The notes beneath the pieces are model-generated. The model was not told where the DNA came from and searched no databases. It worked only from the letters and a program-made list of their open reading frames with translations. Below, in pieces: positions 16,495-24,485 of a DNA stretch of 64,000 bases. Each line of letters starts with the position of its first letter. Position 1 is the first letter of the stretch. Origin of the DNA: Fictibacillus phosphorivorans (GTDB lineage: Bacteria > Bacillota > Bacilli > Bacillales > Fictibacillaceae); assembly GCF_001619875.1 (NCBI RefSeq), contig NZ_LRFC01000001.1, positions 558,001 through 622,000 of the forward strand, read 5' to 3'. Made by a program: the position numbers and the translations under genes.

Positions 16495-17418
16495 TTATAT
16501 AATAACTGCCGGTTCAGTAACGGTAAGAGTACGGTTAAACGTATTCATGTTCACGTTTACGCCTAGAGGGACTGCTGCTTTATAGTAACCATGCGCACTT
16601 GCCAAGTTTGTTATCAATGGTTTCCCTAGTGGAACGAGAAATTCATCGATTAAATTTTCGTACGTTTTTCCATAAGCCGGCTGGCATTCTGTACATTCAC
16701 CCATGATGATTCCGATACAATCGTCAAATTTACCTGCGAGCTTCAAATGATTCAAATACCGAAAAATCGTATTAACTGGCTCATGTGTATCTTCAAGCAA
16801 TAGTATTTTTCCTTTCGTGTCCATTTCGTAAGGGGTTCCTAAACTGCCTACAAATGACGTAAGATTGCCGCCAACAACAGGGCCTGTAACATTTCCCTGA
16901 ACTTTACTAACGAGTGGTATTTCCGGTGGATTATTAATCGTCCACGGTGCGCTTAACTGGGTAACAGCGTTAAAAAATTGATTGTAGTTATAAGGTGGCG
17001 TTCTTGGACGGAAATCCAGAAGCATCAGGCTTTGAAAGGATACTAGATCAGCAAATTGATAGAGGACATTAAGCAGAATGGTAATGTCACTATAACCCGA
17101 AACGATCTTTGGATTACTTTTTATGATGTTGAAGTCCAAGTAGGGAAGGATACTCGCAACGCCCACACCGCCTCGGGTTGGCAGGATCATTTTTACTTGC
17201 TGATTTTGAAACATCTTCATTAAATCTGATGCCTGCTGCTCTGGCGTTCCAGCTAAAAATCCGTTAGCAGTATATACATAATCACCAACAATGACTTGAA
17301 ACCCCATATTTCTTAATGTGCTGATTCCTTCATTGATAATGTTCGCCTCTAGCGGGCTGCCTAATGTTACAATTCCGATCGTATCACCCCGCTGCAATTG
17401 ACGCGGTTTAATCGCCAT
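16495..17418 (-). CDS. LD-carboxypeptidase (peptidase S66, LdcA/MccF-like)
   Basis: A 307-residue serine peptidase of family S66, whose members trim tetrapeptides of peptidoglycan (LD-carboxypeptidase) or cleave microcin C-like amides. ATG at 17418 is chosen because GGAGGGAG lies 10 bp upstream. GDTIGIVTLGSP opens the N-domain; the nucleophile is Ser110 in GYSDIT; LLLEDTHEP provides the Glu region and SAHGYYKA the His. There is no signal peptide, so it acts in the cytoplasm on recycled muropeptides or related compounds. Monocistronic. Confidence 0.85.
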   Translation of the reverse strand: MAIKPRQLQRGDTIGIVTLGSPLEANIINEGISTLRNMGFQVIVGDYVYTANGFLAGTPEQQASDLMKMFQNQQVKMILPTRGGVGVASILPYLDFNIIKSNPKIVSGYSDITILLNVLYQFADLVSFQSLMLLDFRPRTPPYNYNQFFNAVTQLSAPWTINNPPEIPLVSKVQGNVTGPVVGGNLTSFVGSLGTPYEMDTKGKILLLEDTHEPVNTIFRYLNHLKLAGKFDDCIGIIMGECTECQPAYGKTYENLIDEFLVPLGKPLITNLASAHGYYKAAVPLGVNVNMNTFNRTLTVTEPAVII

Positions 17419-17440
17419 ACACCACAACTCCCTCCATCAA

Positions 17441-17483
17441 ACCAAAAACCCTCTAACCATTATATTTTGTTAGAGAGTTTGGT
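17441..17483 (-). terminator. Hairpin in the leader of the LD-carboxypeptidase gene
   Basis: ACCAAACTCTCTAAC and GTTAGAGGGTTTTTGGT (minus strand) can pair. It may be a second terminator for the nitric oxide synthase transcript or a leader structure. Confidence 0.45.
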
Positions 17484-17488
17484 ATGAA

Positions 17489-17519
17489 AAAAACGTCCTA
17501 ATCGTTCTTGGACGTTTTA
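17489..17519 (-). terminator. Terminator of the nitric oxide synthase gene
   Basis: On the minus strand AAAACGTCC and GGACGTTTT flank an 11-nt loop and end in a T run. Confidence 0.85.
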
Positions 17520-17526
17520 ACATGGC

Positions 17527-18606
17527 CTAGTAAGGCTTAGGCTGATAAAAGTAATTAGGCTTTATGATCTCATTTTTATAAGGCTTATGGAAAATGTGGG
17601 TGGTGGCCGGAGACATCGGTGGAATGAGCCAAGCCCAGTTTCCAGTTACTTTTCGGCCGTTTTCTGATTCTTTTTCTTCAAACTTCTTAAACTGCTGTGC
17701 TGCGGTATGATGGTCGACGATACTAACGCCGTCTTCTCTGAACGAATGCAGCACGGCAATGTTCAGTTCCACGAGTGCTCTATCTTTCCAAAGGGAGATG
17801 GAACTTTTCGTATCCAGCCCCATAAGTGATGCGATCTGCGGCAGCATGTTGTATCGATCTTCATCTGCTAAGTTACGAGCGCCAATTTCCGTTCCCATGT
17901 ACCATCCGTTAAAAGGTGCTGCCGTATAATGAATGCCGCCAATTTCAAGTTTCATATCAGAAATGAAAGGGACACCGTACCATTTCAGCTGAAGATCTTG
18001 AAACCACTCGTATTCCGGATGTTGAATTTCTACTTCAAGTGCTGCCGATGCTGGCAGTTCAAAGAATTTAGGCTGATTGTTGTTGATTTGGATCACGATC
18101 GGAAGGATATCGAACCTTCCGTATTTTGGTTCCCAACCTAACTCTATACATTTTTTTGTGAATTCAATGGATGCTGGATCACCAATCACACCATCTTCTA
18201 CAACATACCCCGCATAACGAATCATCTGATGGTTCCAGATGCGAACTCGGTGATTCTCTGTTTCAGGTGTGAAAATCGTGATGGTTGGACGGATGCGCCC
18301 GTTATTCGTGGCATACGTCATGTGCTCAATAATAGCTTGAAAGATTTCTTCTTCTGTCTCCAGATGGCGTTTGTCGAATGTATGCATCTGGTCCCAAAAG
18401 AGTCTCCCGATGCAGCGGTTGCTGTTACGCCAAGCGACTTTTGCACCGTACTCTAATTCAAGATGTGTGTGTTTGTATGTACCTTGTTCAAGGATCTCAC
18501 TCGTAATCTCGTTGATCCTATTCTTAATTTCATCTTGTGTTTTATTTAATTCAATGTAGCAGGAAGTAATGAATTCCGTTGCTTCATGTAAAAGATTGGT
18601 TTCCAA
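17527..18606 (-). CDS. nos: Nitric oxide synthase, oxygenase domain
   Basis: A 359-residue bacterial nitric oxide synthase that makes NO from arginine with a haem and a reduced pterin; it lacks a reductase domain and borrows cellular flavodoxins. The haem-ligand cysteine is Cys65 in [14 protein letters not shown], shared by all NOS proteins. The arginine-binding region [12 protein letters not shown] and the C-terminal [16 protein letters not shown] are intact. Length fits Bacillus YflM. It is monocistronic, with a terminator downstream; in Bacillus NO protects against oxidative stress and antibiotics. Confidence 0.97.
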   Translation of the reverse strand: METNLLHEATEFITSCYIELNKTQDEIKNRINEITSEILEQGTYKHTHLELEYGAKVAWRNSNRCIGRLFWDQMHTFDKRHLETEEEIFQAIIEHMTYATNNGRIRPTITIFTPETENHRVRIWNHQMIRYAGYVVEDGVIGDPASIEFTKKCIELGWEPKYGRFDILPIVIQINNNQPKFFELPASAALEVEIQHPEYEWFQDLQLKWYGVPFISDMKLEIGGIHYTAAPFNGWYMGTEIGARNLADEDRYNMLPQIASLMGLDTKSSISLWKDRALVELNIAVLHSFREDGVSIVDHHTAAQQFKKFEEKESENGRKVTGNWAWLIPPMSPATTHIFHKPYKNEIIKPNYFYQPKPY

Positions 18607-18735
18607 AGTAAAGCCCCCAACAAAATAAGTGTATTCTTATAATAGCCGAGTTTTTACGGAAATACCGCATTTAAGTGTTACAAAATAGGTACATAAGCTT
18701 TTGAAAAAACATTAGATTCGAAGGGAGAAACATTC

Positions 18736-19281
18736 ATGCAAGAAAAGTTTCCTATCATTGAAACCGAACGATTAATTTTAAGAGAAGTAACATTGAAAGA
18801 TGCTGAAGACATGCTTACTTATTTGTCTGATCCTGACGTAGTCAAACATATGGGACTTGAACCTTACCAAACCGTTGAAGACGTACAAAGTGAAATTCAG
18901 TGGTATCAATCTATTGTAAAAGAAGGTTCAGGTGTGAGGTGGGGAATTACGCTAAGAAATTCCGGTAAAGTGATCGGAAGCTGTGGTTTCTTAAATAGAG
19001 CCCCAAAGCATTTTCGAGCTGAAGTGGGATTTGAACTGAGCAAACAATATTGGGGAAAAGGAATTGCTTCAGAAGCGTTAGAAGCTGTTGTGAAGTTTGG
19101 CTTTAAACATATGGAGCTAGAACGGATCGAGGCGCTTATTGAACCAGGTAATACTTCATCACAAATGCTGGTAGAGAAGACCGGCTTCGTGAGGGAAGGT
19201 TTGCTTAGACACTATGAATATACGTGCGGAAAGTTTGATGATCTTTTAATATACTCCATCTTAAAAGGTGATCTTACCTAA
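18736..19281 (+). CDS. GNAT family N-acetyltransferase (RimJ/RimL-like)
   Basis: A 181-residue acetyltransferase with the standard opening IIETERLILREVTLKDAED, the acetyl-CoA loop in QYWGKGIASEALEAVVKFGF near residue 110, and the ending NTSSQMLVEKTGFVREGLLR. These features place it with ribosomal-protein-serine/alanine acetyltransferase relatives and spermidine-like enzymes; the real substrate is unknown. GAAGGGAGAAA precedes the ATG. It stands alone between the divergent nos gene and a convergent membrane protein gene. Confidence 0.88.
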   Translation: MQEKFPIIETERLILREVTLKDAEDMLTYLSDPDVVKHMGLEPYQTVEDVQSEIQWYQSIVKEGSGVRWGITLRNSGKVIGSCGFLNRAPKHFRAEVGFELSKQYWGKGIASEALEAVVKFGFKHMELERIEALIEPGNTSSQMLVEKTGFVREGLLRHYEYTCGKFDDLLIYSILKGDLT

Positions 19282-19301
19282 AACGAACATTGCTAAGAAG
19301 A

Positions 19302-19598
19302 TTAAATAGCAGAAAGGACAAATGCTAGTATTAATGCACTGATAATAGCGATTACAATCAACCCATTCTTTTCTCGCGCTTTCATTTCATCATGCTTTAC
19401 ATACGTATCAATCACTACGATCGCACAAATTGTTTTTACCATTAGTAACACAATTAACTGCAAGAAATCTCTAGCTGTTAGTTGTTTGAAACTCACTTGA
19501 AAACTTTCCTGTAGATCTATACCCATTAATACAAATAGCATGAATGGGGCTAAAAAGTGCAAAAAGACTTTAATTTTGGATTTTGTTTGAATGTGCAT
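19302..19598 (-). CDS. Small membrane protein of unknown function, 98 aa
   Basis: It has three hydrophobic segments (about residues 11-26, 45-63 and 77-97) joined by short charged loops. A basic start (MHIQTKSKIKVFLHF) suggests the N-terminus inside the cell. I do not recognise the family. It stands alone, convergent with the acetyltransferase gene. Confidence 0.55.
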   Translation of the reverse strand: MHIQTKSKIKVFLHFLAPFMLFVLMGIDLQESFQVSFKQLTARDFLQLIVLLMVKTICAIVVIDTYVKHDEMKAREKNGLIVIAIISALILAFVLSAI

Positions 19599-19820
19599 TT
19601 TAATATCCTCACTTATTATTAGAGTAAAGAATGGTAGATGGTTAAACTAGTTTAATTTGGAAGTATATTATTATTGTACTCTCGATAAATGTTTTTGTAA
19701 TTCACTTTGTTGAAGCAGAGAGTAATTAAAGAACCACTTGTTTTAGTTTGATCAATCAAATGATTTTCCTTTAAAAACGAACATTTTAATAATTTTATAT
19801 ACTTAAAGTTAAGTTTTTAG

Positions 19821-19849
19821 TTGAAAATAGTTACTTATGTTGTTATATT
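19821..19849 (+). promoter_or_regulatory. Promoter of the purine riboswitch leader
   Basis: TTGAAA (19821-19826), 17 bp spacer, TATATT (19844-19849), about 30 bp before the riboswitch. The 220 bp before it (19599-19820) hold nothing else I recognise. Confidence 0.65.
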
Positions 19850-19873
19850 ATCAAGGTAGTATAATAAAAAACG

Positions 19874-19952
19874 AATTACTCGTATATGCTCGGTAATAAG
19901 GTCTGAGTGTTTCTACCCGGTTCCCAATGAAAGAACTGGACTACGAGTTAAA
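19874..19952 (+). promoter_or_regulatory. Purine riboswitch, guanine type
   Basis: P1 is ACTCGTA/TACGAGT. The conserved joining parts are TATATGCTCGGTAATAAGG, GTTTCTACCCGG and GGACTACGAGT. The base that pairs with the ligand is C in GACTACG (U in adenine types such as add, GATTATG), so guanine or hypoxanthine is the predicted ligand. A terminator follows, so the ligand should switch off the secreted nucleosidase gene. Confidence 0.93.
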
Positions 19953-20028
19953 GTAAATTGTTGGTTCAGTTTTTCTGTCTCGCAGCGCTGTGATTAGGCA
20001 TCCGCTAATTACTATACTTTGACTCAAT

Positions 20029-20070
20029 AGGTCTAGAGGTAGAACGCATTCTACACTCTAGACCTTTTTA
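20029..20070 (+). terminator. Terminator of the purine riboswitch
   Basis: AGGTCTAGAG and CTCTAGACCT form the outer stem, GTAGAA/TTCTAC the inner stem, followed by TTTTTA. Confidence 0.9.
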
Positions 20071-20115
20071 TTTGAACATTTCGAGTGAAATACGACACCT
20101 GGAGGAGAGTACATA

Positions 20116-20979
20116 ATGAAGAAATACGGTTTGATTGCAATCGCTGCGATACTATTTTTATCAGCACTTGCAGGGTTCAACTTTAACCAAACTGCAGCAG
20201 GAAAAGAAGAGTCGAAAAAACCGATTATCATTCAAGGACCGATGCCGATTGAAGCGGAGAATTTTGCAAAGCGTTTAAAGAATGTAAAAGAAGAGAAGTC
20301 AGGAAACTTTGTATTTTACAAAGGAACGCTTGATAACTATCCGGTAATCGTTGCTAAAACGGGTAAGGGAATGGAGAACACAGCAGCGGCAACAGCCATT
20401 GCGATTGAAAGATACAAGCCAGTTGCCATCATCAACCAAGGAACGTCTGGTGGACATGATCCAAGTTTAAACGTGTTTGATATCGTCCTTGGCAAGCGCA
20501 CAGTAAATTTAGGTTCATTAAAAACGCCTCATAAAGAATCAAACGAAGGGATCCACCCAACATCTTGGATTCCAATGGACTTAATGGCATCTGAAGGTAG
20601 TGCTGGAGAAGATCCGAATGCTGAAAAAGCGCGTTACTTCGAAGGAGACGAAGAGCTGCTAGCGGCAGCTCATGCGGTAAAGGACAAATATACAAAAGGT
20701 AAAGTCGTTGAAGGGACAATCGGTTCTGCAGATGTTTGGAACAATGAAGTGGATCGCATCAAATGGTTCCATGAGAACTTTGGCACGTCAGTAGAAGAGA
20801 TGGAAGGCGCTTCAGCTGCACAAATTTCCAAAGCATATGATGTTGCGTTCTTAGGAATCCGCGTACTTTCGAACAACAAAACAAACGGCGGCAAATACGA
20901 TCCGACAACTGCTGCTGCAAACCAAGACTATGTGTATGAAGTCGTTAAACAATACATTTCTATGAAAAAAGGTAAATAA
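20116..20979 (+). CDS. Secreted purine nucleosidase-like protein (MTAN/PNP superfamily)
   Basis: A 287-residue protein with an N-terminal signal peptide (about residues 1-29, MKKYGLIAIAAILFLSALAG), so it acts outside the membrane. The mature part has the fold of MTA/SAH nucleosidases and purine phosphorylases: GPMPIEAENF, VAKTGKGMENTAAATA, NQGTSGGHDPSLNVFDIVLG and the ribose-binding EMEGA at 228-232. The base-recognition Asp of MTAN enzymes is replaced by Asn253 (LSNN), as in phosphorylases that use 6-oxopurines. With the guanine-type riboswitch upstream this suggests cleavage of inosine or guanosine for purine salvage. GGAGGAG precedes the ATG. Confidence 0.85.
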   Translation: MKKYGLIAIAAILFLSALAGFNFNQTAAGKEESKKPIIIQGPMPIEAENFAKRLKNVKEEKSGNFVFYKGTLDNYPVIVAKTGKGMENTAAATAIAIERYKPVAIINQGTSGGHDPSLNVFDIVLGKRTVNLGSLKTPHKESNEGIHPTSWIPMDLMASEGSAGEDPNAEKARYFEGDEELLAAAHAVKDKYTKGKVVEGTIGSADVWNNEVDRIKWFHENFGTSVEEMEGASAAQISKAYDVAFLGIRVLSNNKTNGGKYDPTTAAANQDYVYEVVKQYISMKKGK

Positions 20980-20991
20980 TCCGTGTTCGAA

Positions 20992-21028
20992 AAACCCCGC
21001 TGAACTTGCTTCAGCGGGGTTTATTTTT
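20992..21028. terminator. Bidirectional terminator
   Basis: AAACCCCGCTGAA and TTCAGCGGGGTTT form a strong symmetric hairpin between convergent genes; its right part overlaps the end of the MarR gene. Confidence 0.88.
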
Positions 21029-21449
21029 CGGAGATCGCTTGATTAAACTTTTTCAGCAAGTTGCCAAACTGCTTCCGTTCCTCGTCCGTCCAATCCTCCG
21101 TTAAAATCTCAAATCGATCCAATCGAGCTTTTTTATATTCGTTAAAATCACTCGTACCTGATTCGGTTAGTTGAAGGAAATAGGCACGGCGGTCAGTTGG
21201 ATCTGGTATTTTGCTCACATATCCTTTTTTCTCGAGTGACGCTGCTTGACGGCTTACAGTAGACGTATCGAGCTGTAAATTTTCCGCAAGTGTTTTCACA
21301 CCCGATGGGCCCTCCACTGACAATTCGTGCATGAGGAGATAGGCAGATCTATCTAGATTACCGATCTTATTTTTTGAGGTGATGGATGTAACGCGGCGAA
21401 CGAGTACTGCCATCTCTAGTTCAATTTTTTCTAATAGGGGATTTCCCAT
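21021..21449 (-). CDS. MarR family transcriptional regulator
   Basis: A 142-residue winged-helix repressor starting at the ATG at 21449, with AAAGGTGG 8 bp upstream. A longer frame exists but has no family similarity. The recognition region is VKTLAENLQLDTSTVSRQAASLEKKG, cited here as LDTSTVSRQAASLE; the wing is IPDPTDRRAYFLQLTESG with the DxR pattern. It is divergent from an MFS exporter gene. Two identical palindromes lie in the shared intergenic region, so it probably represses itself and the exporter and is released by a compound the exporter removes. Confidence 0.88.
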   Translation of the reverse strand: MGNPLLEKIELEMAVLVRRVTSITSKNKIGNLDRSAYLLMHELSVEGPSGVKTLAENLQLDTSTVSRQAASLEKKGYVSKIPDPTDRRAYFLQLTESGTSDFNEYKKARLDRFEILTEDWTDEERKQFGNLLKKFNQAISEK

Positions 21450-21542
21450 CTTTTTTCCACCTTTTCGTTCAAAGCTTCTATCTTCATGATAACCGAAGAA
21501 GGTTACTCTAAACAACGTCTCTACGCATTGACACGCATATAG

Positions 21543-21576
21543 TTGTATTATACAATAATGTAGTTGTATTATACAA
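21543..21576. promoter_or_regulatory. Twin palindromic operators TTGTATTATACAA
   Basis: The 13-bp palindrome TTGTAT-T-ATACAA occurs at 21543-21555 and again at 21564-21576, 21 bp apart, so both lie on one helix face. They sit between the divergent MarR and MFS genes and are the obvious binding sites for the MarR protein. Confidence 0.85.
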
Positions 21577-21598
21577 TTACATGTAAGGAGATGTGAGA

Positions 21599-22840
21599 AT
21601 GGCATCGAACACACAAACCGTTGGCTCGGCAAAAGTTTCGGGAGTTACTTTAGATAAACAAAGTCTATTTCATCAGCCGATCTCTGTATGGGCTGTTTTT
21701 TTCGCATGTATCACGGCTTTCATGGGCATGGGGCTTGTAAACCCTGTACTGCCTACAATAGCTGACAACCTGCAGGCATCACCTAGTGAAGTGACACTGC
21801 TTTATACAAGCTATAATGCTGTAATGGCGTTTGCGATGTTAATTACAAGTACAGTTTCATCGCGACTTGGAAATAAGGGGACCCTTTTGACAGGAGTGCT
21901 CATTATCGCAACGGTTTCTGCACTTGGTGGTTTTGCCGATAACATATGGACCCTTGTCGGACTTCGTGCAGGATGGGGACTTGGAAACGCATTGTTCGTG
22001 GCAACGGCTCTTGCTGCAATCGTCTCCGTGTCAAGCAGCGGGACCGCCAAAGCAATCATTTTGTATGAAGCAGCAGTGGGTCTCGGCATTTCAATCGGTC
22101 CGTTGCTCGGTGGTACTTTGGGTTCTATAACTTGGCGAGCACCTTTTATAGGTGTATCTGTCTTAATGGCTTTGGCTTTCTTGATTCTGATGCTTTTAAT
22201 GCCTAAACCCAATCCGCACGTTGTTGCTATTAAGAAGAAGACCCCTTTATCTGCGCCCTTTAAAGCGATGAAGCACCGCTCTCTTTTGGTACTCGGAATC
22301 GTAGCGGCACTTTATAACATCGGCTTCTTTACGATTATGGCATTCGCGCCATTCGTGATGGGCCTTCATCCAAAAGGGTTAGGTTATGTCTTTTTAGGAT
22401 GGGGAACACTCCTCGCGATTACTTCTGTTTTTATGGCACCAAAATTGGAGCGCAGATTTGGAACCGTGAAATCAATGGCCATGATGTTATTTTTGTTTGT
22501 GGCAGACCTTGTTGTAATGGGGTTATTCACATCGACACAATGGGTAATCATAACTAGCATTGTTTTTGCTGGAGCTATCTTGGGTAACACCAACACACTC
22601 ATCACTACTGCAGTAATGGAAGCCGCACCCGTTGAGCGCTCAACAGCATCAGCCGCATATAGCTTTCTCCGCTTTTTAGGCGCAGCGATCTCACCCTATA
22701 TGGCAGCCAAGTTAGCCGAGATCTTTAACGTGCATGTTCCGTTTTTTATTGCTGCAGGATTCGTATTCTTATCCATCGTGTTTATTGGGTGGAACTATAA
22801 GCATCTCGCGCACGTAGATCGAATGGATACATCGCATTAA
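21599..22840 (+). CDS. MFS transporter, probable drug exporter
   Basis: A 413-residue membrane protein with about 12 hydrophobic segments. ATG at 21599 fits AAGGAG 8 bp upstream better than the GTG at 21593. FMGMGLVNPVLPTIADNLQASPSEVTLLYTSYN (shortened: MGLVNPVLPTIADNLQ) is typical of helix 1 of drug:H+ antiporters. SSRLGNKGTLLTGVLI is a weak motif A, and YEAAVGLGISIGPLLGG matches the exporter-specific motif C (GxxxGPxxGG). Partnered with a divergent MarR repressor, it is likely an inducible efflux pump. Substrate unknown. Confidence 0.88.
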   Translation: MASNTQTVGSAKVSGVTLDKQSLFHQPISVWAVFFACITAFMGMGLVNPVLPTIADNLQASPSEVTLLYTSYNAVMAFAMLITSTVSSRLGNKGTLLTGVLIIATVSALGGFADNIWTLVGLRAGWGLGNALFVATALAAIVSVSSSGTAKAIILYEAAVGLGISIGPLLGGTLGSITWRAPFIGVSVLMALAFLILMLLMPKPNPHVVAIKKKTPLSAPFKAMKHRSLLVLGIVAALYNIGFFTIMAFAPFVMGLHPKGLGYVFLGWGTLLAITSVFMAPKLERRFGTVKSMAMMLFLFVADLVVMGLFTSTQWVIITSIVFAGAILGNTNTLITTAVMEAAPVERSTASAAYSFLRFLGAAISPYMAAKLAEIFNVHVPFFIAAGFVFLSIVFIGWNYKHLAHVDRMDTSH

Positions 22841-22843
22841 TAA

Positions 22844-22878
22844 GAAAAGCCTGTTCCGAGTAAGGAACAGGCTTTTTT
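22844..22878 (+). terminator. Rho-independent terminator
   Basis: AAAAGCCTGTTCC and GGAACAGGCTTTTTT form the stem after the MFS gene. Confidence 0.9.
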
Positions 22879-22889
22879 AGAGCTCTTTT

Positions 22890-23060
22890 TTATAAGATTG
22901 GGCAGTTTTGGTACCATAACTGTTCTGATTTTTCTTTGCGGTATTCCGGACGGTTTTGAAGCAGCATTTGGTAGCAGAAAAGTGGCCGGCAACTCGTGAA
23001 TCCCACGCGTTCGCAAGATGAATCCAAAAGTTTTGGTCCTGAATCCACGAGTTTCTGCAT
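22890..23060 (-). pseudogene. Possible small protein or gene remnant joined to a repeat array
   Basis: A 56-codon frame whose last 33 residues look like true protein: CRPLFCYQMLLQNRPEYRKE followed by KSEQLWYQNCPIL. The first 15-20 codons are encoded by the 21-bp array (PKLLDS pattern), with TGA just before the ATG and no ribosome-binding site. Either a short gene lost its start when the array arose, or the frame is accidental. Three cysteines in the last 35 residues (CRPLFC, NCPIL) are its most visible trait. I do not recognise it. Confidence 0.3.
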
Positions 23061-23118
23061 TCAATCCACGAGTTTTGGTCTTGAATCCAAAAGTTTTGGC
23101 CGTATATCCACGAGTCTA
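22999..23118. repeat. 21-bp period intergenic array (AATCCACGAGTTTT type)
   Basis: AATCC words start at 22999, 23021, 23042, 23063 and 23084, with TATCC at 23105 (spacing 22 then 21 bp). Units alternate between AATCCACGAGTTTT and AATCCAAAAGTTTTGG. The reverse complement, AACTCGTGGATT, resembles the AACTCGCGGAATT units of the arrays at 0.5 and 14.9 kb. Confidence 0.75.
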
Positions 23119-23174
23119 CAATCCTCGGCAGAAATCGACATTCAGGTGTGCGAAATGAGTACCGATGAACTTGC

Positions 23175-23921
23175 TTACTGCTCTGTTAAAATAATCGGAC
23201 CATCCTTCGTAATGGCAAGTGTGTGCTCGTATTGAGCGGAAAGCTTGCCGTCTATTGTCCGGGCGGTCCAGCCGTTCATATCCATCTTACTCTGCCATGC
23301 ACCTTCATTGATCATCGGCTCAATCGTGATAACCATGCCCTCTTTAAGTTTCAGACCTTTTCCTGGTTCACCATAGTGCGTAATTTGTGGATCTTCATGA
23401 AGAGTTGGCCCGATCCCATGAGCCGTAAAATCGCGAACAACGGAAAAACCTTCTCTCTCAGCGTAGGTCTGAATCGCGTGTCCGATATCCCCAAGGCGGT
23501 TTCCGACAAAAGCTTGCTCAATTCCTTTATAAAGACATTCTTTCGTAACGTCGAGCAATTTTTGTTTTTGAGGCGAAATGCTTCCGACAGCATACGTCCA
23601 AGCTGAGTCTGCTAATCCTCCACGAAGATTTACAACCATATCTATCGTCACGATGTCTCCCTTTTTTAAAGGTTGCTTGCGCGGGAAACCATGGCAGATT
23701 TCATCATTTATAGAAGCACATGTTGCGTATGGGTAGCCGTGAAATCCTTTTTGCTCTGGTGTTGCCCCATGTTCAGCTAAGAATTTTTCAACAAACTCGT
23801 CAATTTCTTGTGTTGTAATACCAGGCTTAATGAGTTTAGCGATCTCCCGGTGGGTTGAGGCTAAAAGCTTGCCCGCATTATGCATAAGCTCAATCTCTCG
23901 AGCAGATTTAAAATGGATCAT
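23175..23921 (-). CDS. map: Methionine aminopeptidase, type I
   Basis: A 248-residue metalloenzyme that removes the initiator methionine from new proteins. The two-metal site residues can be placed: Asp in VTIDMVVNLRGGLADSAW (two Asp), His in TAHGIGPTLHEDPQ, Glu in ITIEPMI and Glu in YEHTLAI. There is no N-terminal zinc-finger extension. Length and monocistronic context fit a second Bacillus paralogue such as YflG rather than the map gene of the ribosomal-protein cluster. AGAGGGAT precedes the ATG. Confidence 0.95.
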   Translation of the reverse strand: MIHFKSAREIELMHNAGKLLASTHREIAKLIKPGITTQEIDEFVEKFLAEHGATPEQKGFHGYPYATCASINDEICHGFPRKQPLKKGDIVTIDMVVNLRGGLADSAWTYAVGSISPQKQKLLDVTKECLYKGIEQAFVGNRLGDIGHAIQTYAEREGFSVVRDFTAHGIGPTLHEDPQITHYGEPGKGLKLKEGMVITIEPMINEGAWQSKMDMNGWTARTIDGKLSAQYEHTLAITKDGPIILTEQ

Positions 23922-24081
23922 GTTCTATCCCTCTTAACTTTTAAATGATATAACGTTTATTATACATGGGTGGTGCTTTATCACCAAAGTTTGAGATTTA
24001 CAACTTTAGAAGGATTTATAATCTGGTAATTAGGTTATGATTGAAGAAGAGAACGAACAAACAGGTAAAGGAGACATAATC

Positions 24082-24444
24082 ATGGAACAAACTCTTTATG
24101 AAAAAGTTGGCGGGGAAGAAGCCGTCTCGAAGGTAGTCGATTATTTTTATGATGAGCTCGTTTTAAAGGATGAATCTGTTAATCATTTCTTTGAACATAC
24201 CGATATGGAAAAACAAAAAAGTCACCAAACCAAATTCATCAGTTTTGCGTTAGGTGGCCCTAAGCAATATAGTGGAAAATCTATGGCAAAAGCGCATGAA
24301 GGCTTAAACCTTCAGCCTGAACATTTCAATAGCATTGCCACACATCTGCATGACGCACTCGCTCATTTTGGAGTACCAGAAGCTGATATCCAAACAGCAC
24401 TGTCGAAAGTCGCTACTTTAAAGGATGATATTCTCTATAAATAG
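24082..24444 (+). CDS. Group 1 truncated haemoglobin
   Basis: A 120-residue 2-over-2 globin that binds haem and O2/NO. ATG at 24082 is preferred over an upstream ATG at 24037 because AAAGGAG precedes it and globin similarity begins there (LYEKVGGEEAVSKVVDYFYD). Phe22-Tyr23 are the B9-B10 pair, DMEKQKSHQTKFISFALGGP is the CD-E region and His72 in KAHEGL is the proximal F8 ligand. PEHFNSIATHLHDAL ends the G helix. With nitric oxide synthase 6 kb away, NO handling is a reasonable guess, but not shown. Confidence 0.93.
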   Translation: MEQTLYEKVGGEEAVSKVVDYFYDELVLKDESVNHFFEHTDMEKQKSHQTKFISFALGGPKQYSGKSMAKAHEGLNLQPEHFNSIATHLHDALAHFGVPEADIQTALSKVATLKDDILYK

Positions 24445-24451
24445 GAACGAA

Positions 24452-24485
24452 AAAAATGCCCAGAGCAAACTCTGAGCATTTTTTA
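24452..24485. terminator. Bidirectional terminator
   Basis: AAAATGCCCAGAG and CTCTGAGCATTTTT pair around CAAA, between the globin gene and the convergent haem O synthase gene. Confidence 0.85.

Noticed and set aside
22996-23235. Plus-strand open frame with repeated ESTSF and ESKSF
   Set aside because: Array-derived and running into the end of the methionine aminopeptidase gene on the other strand.
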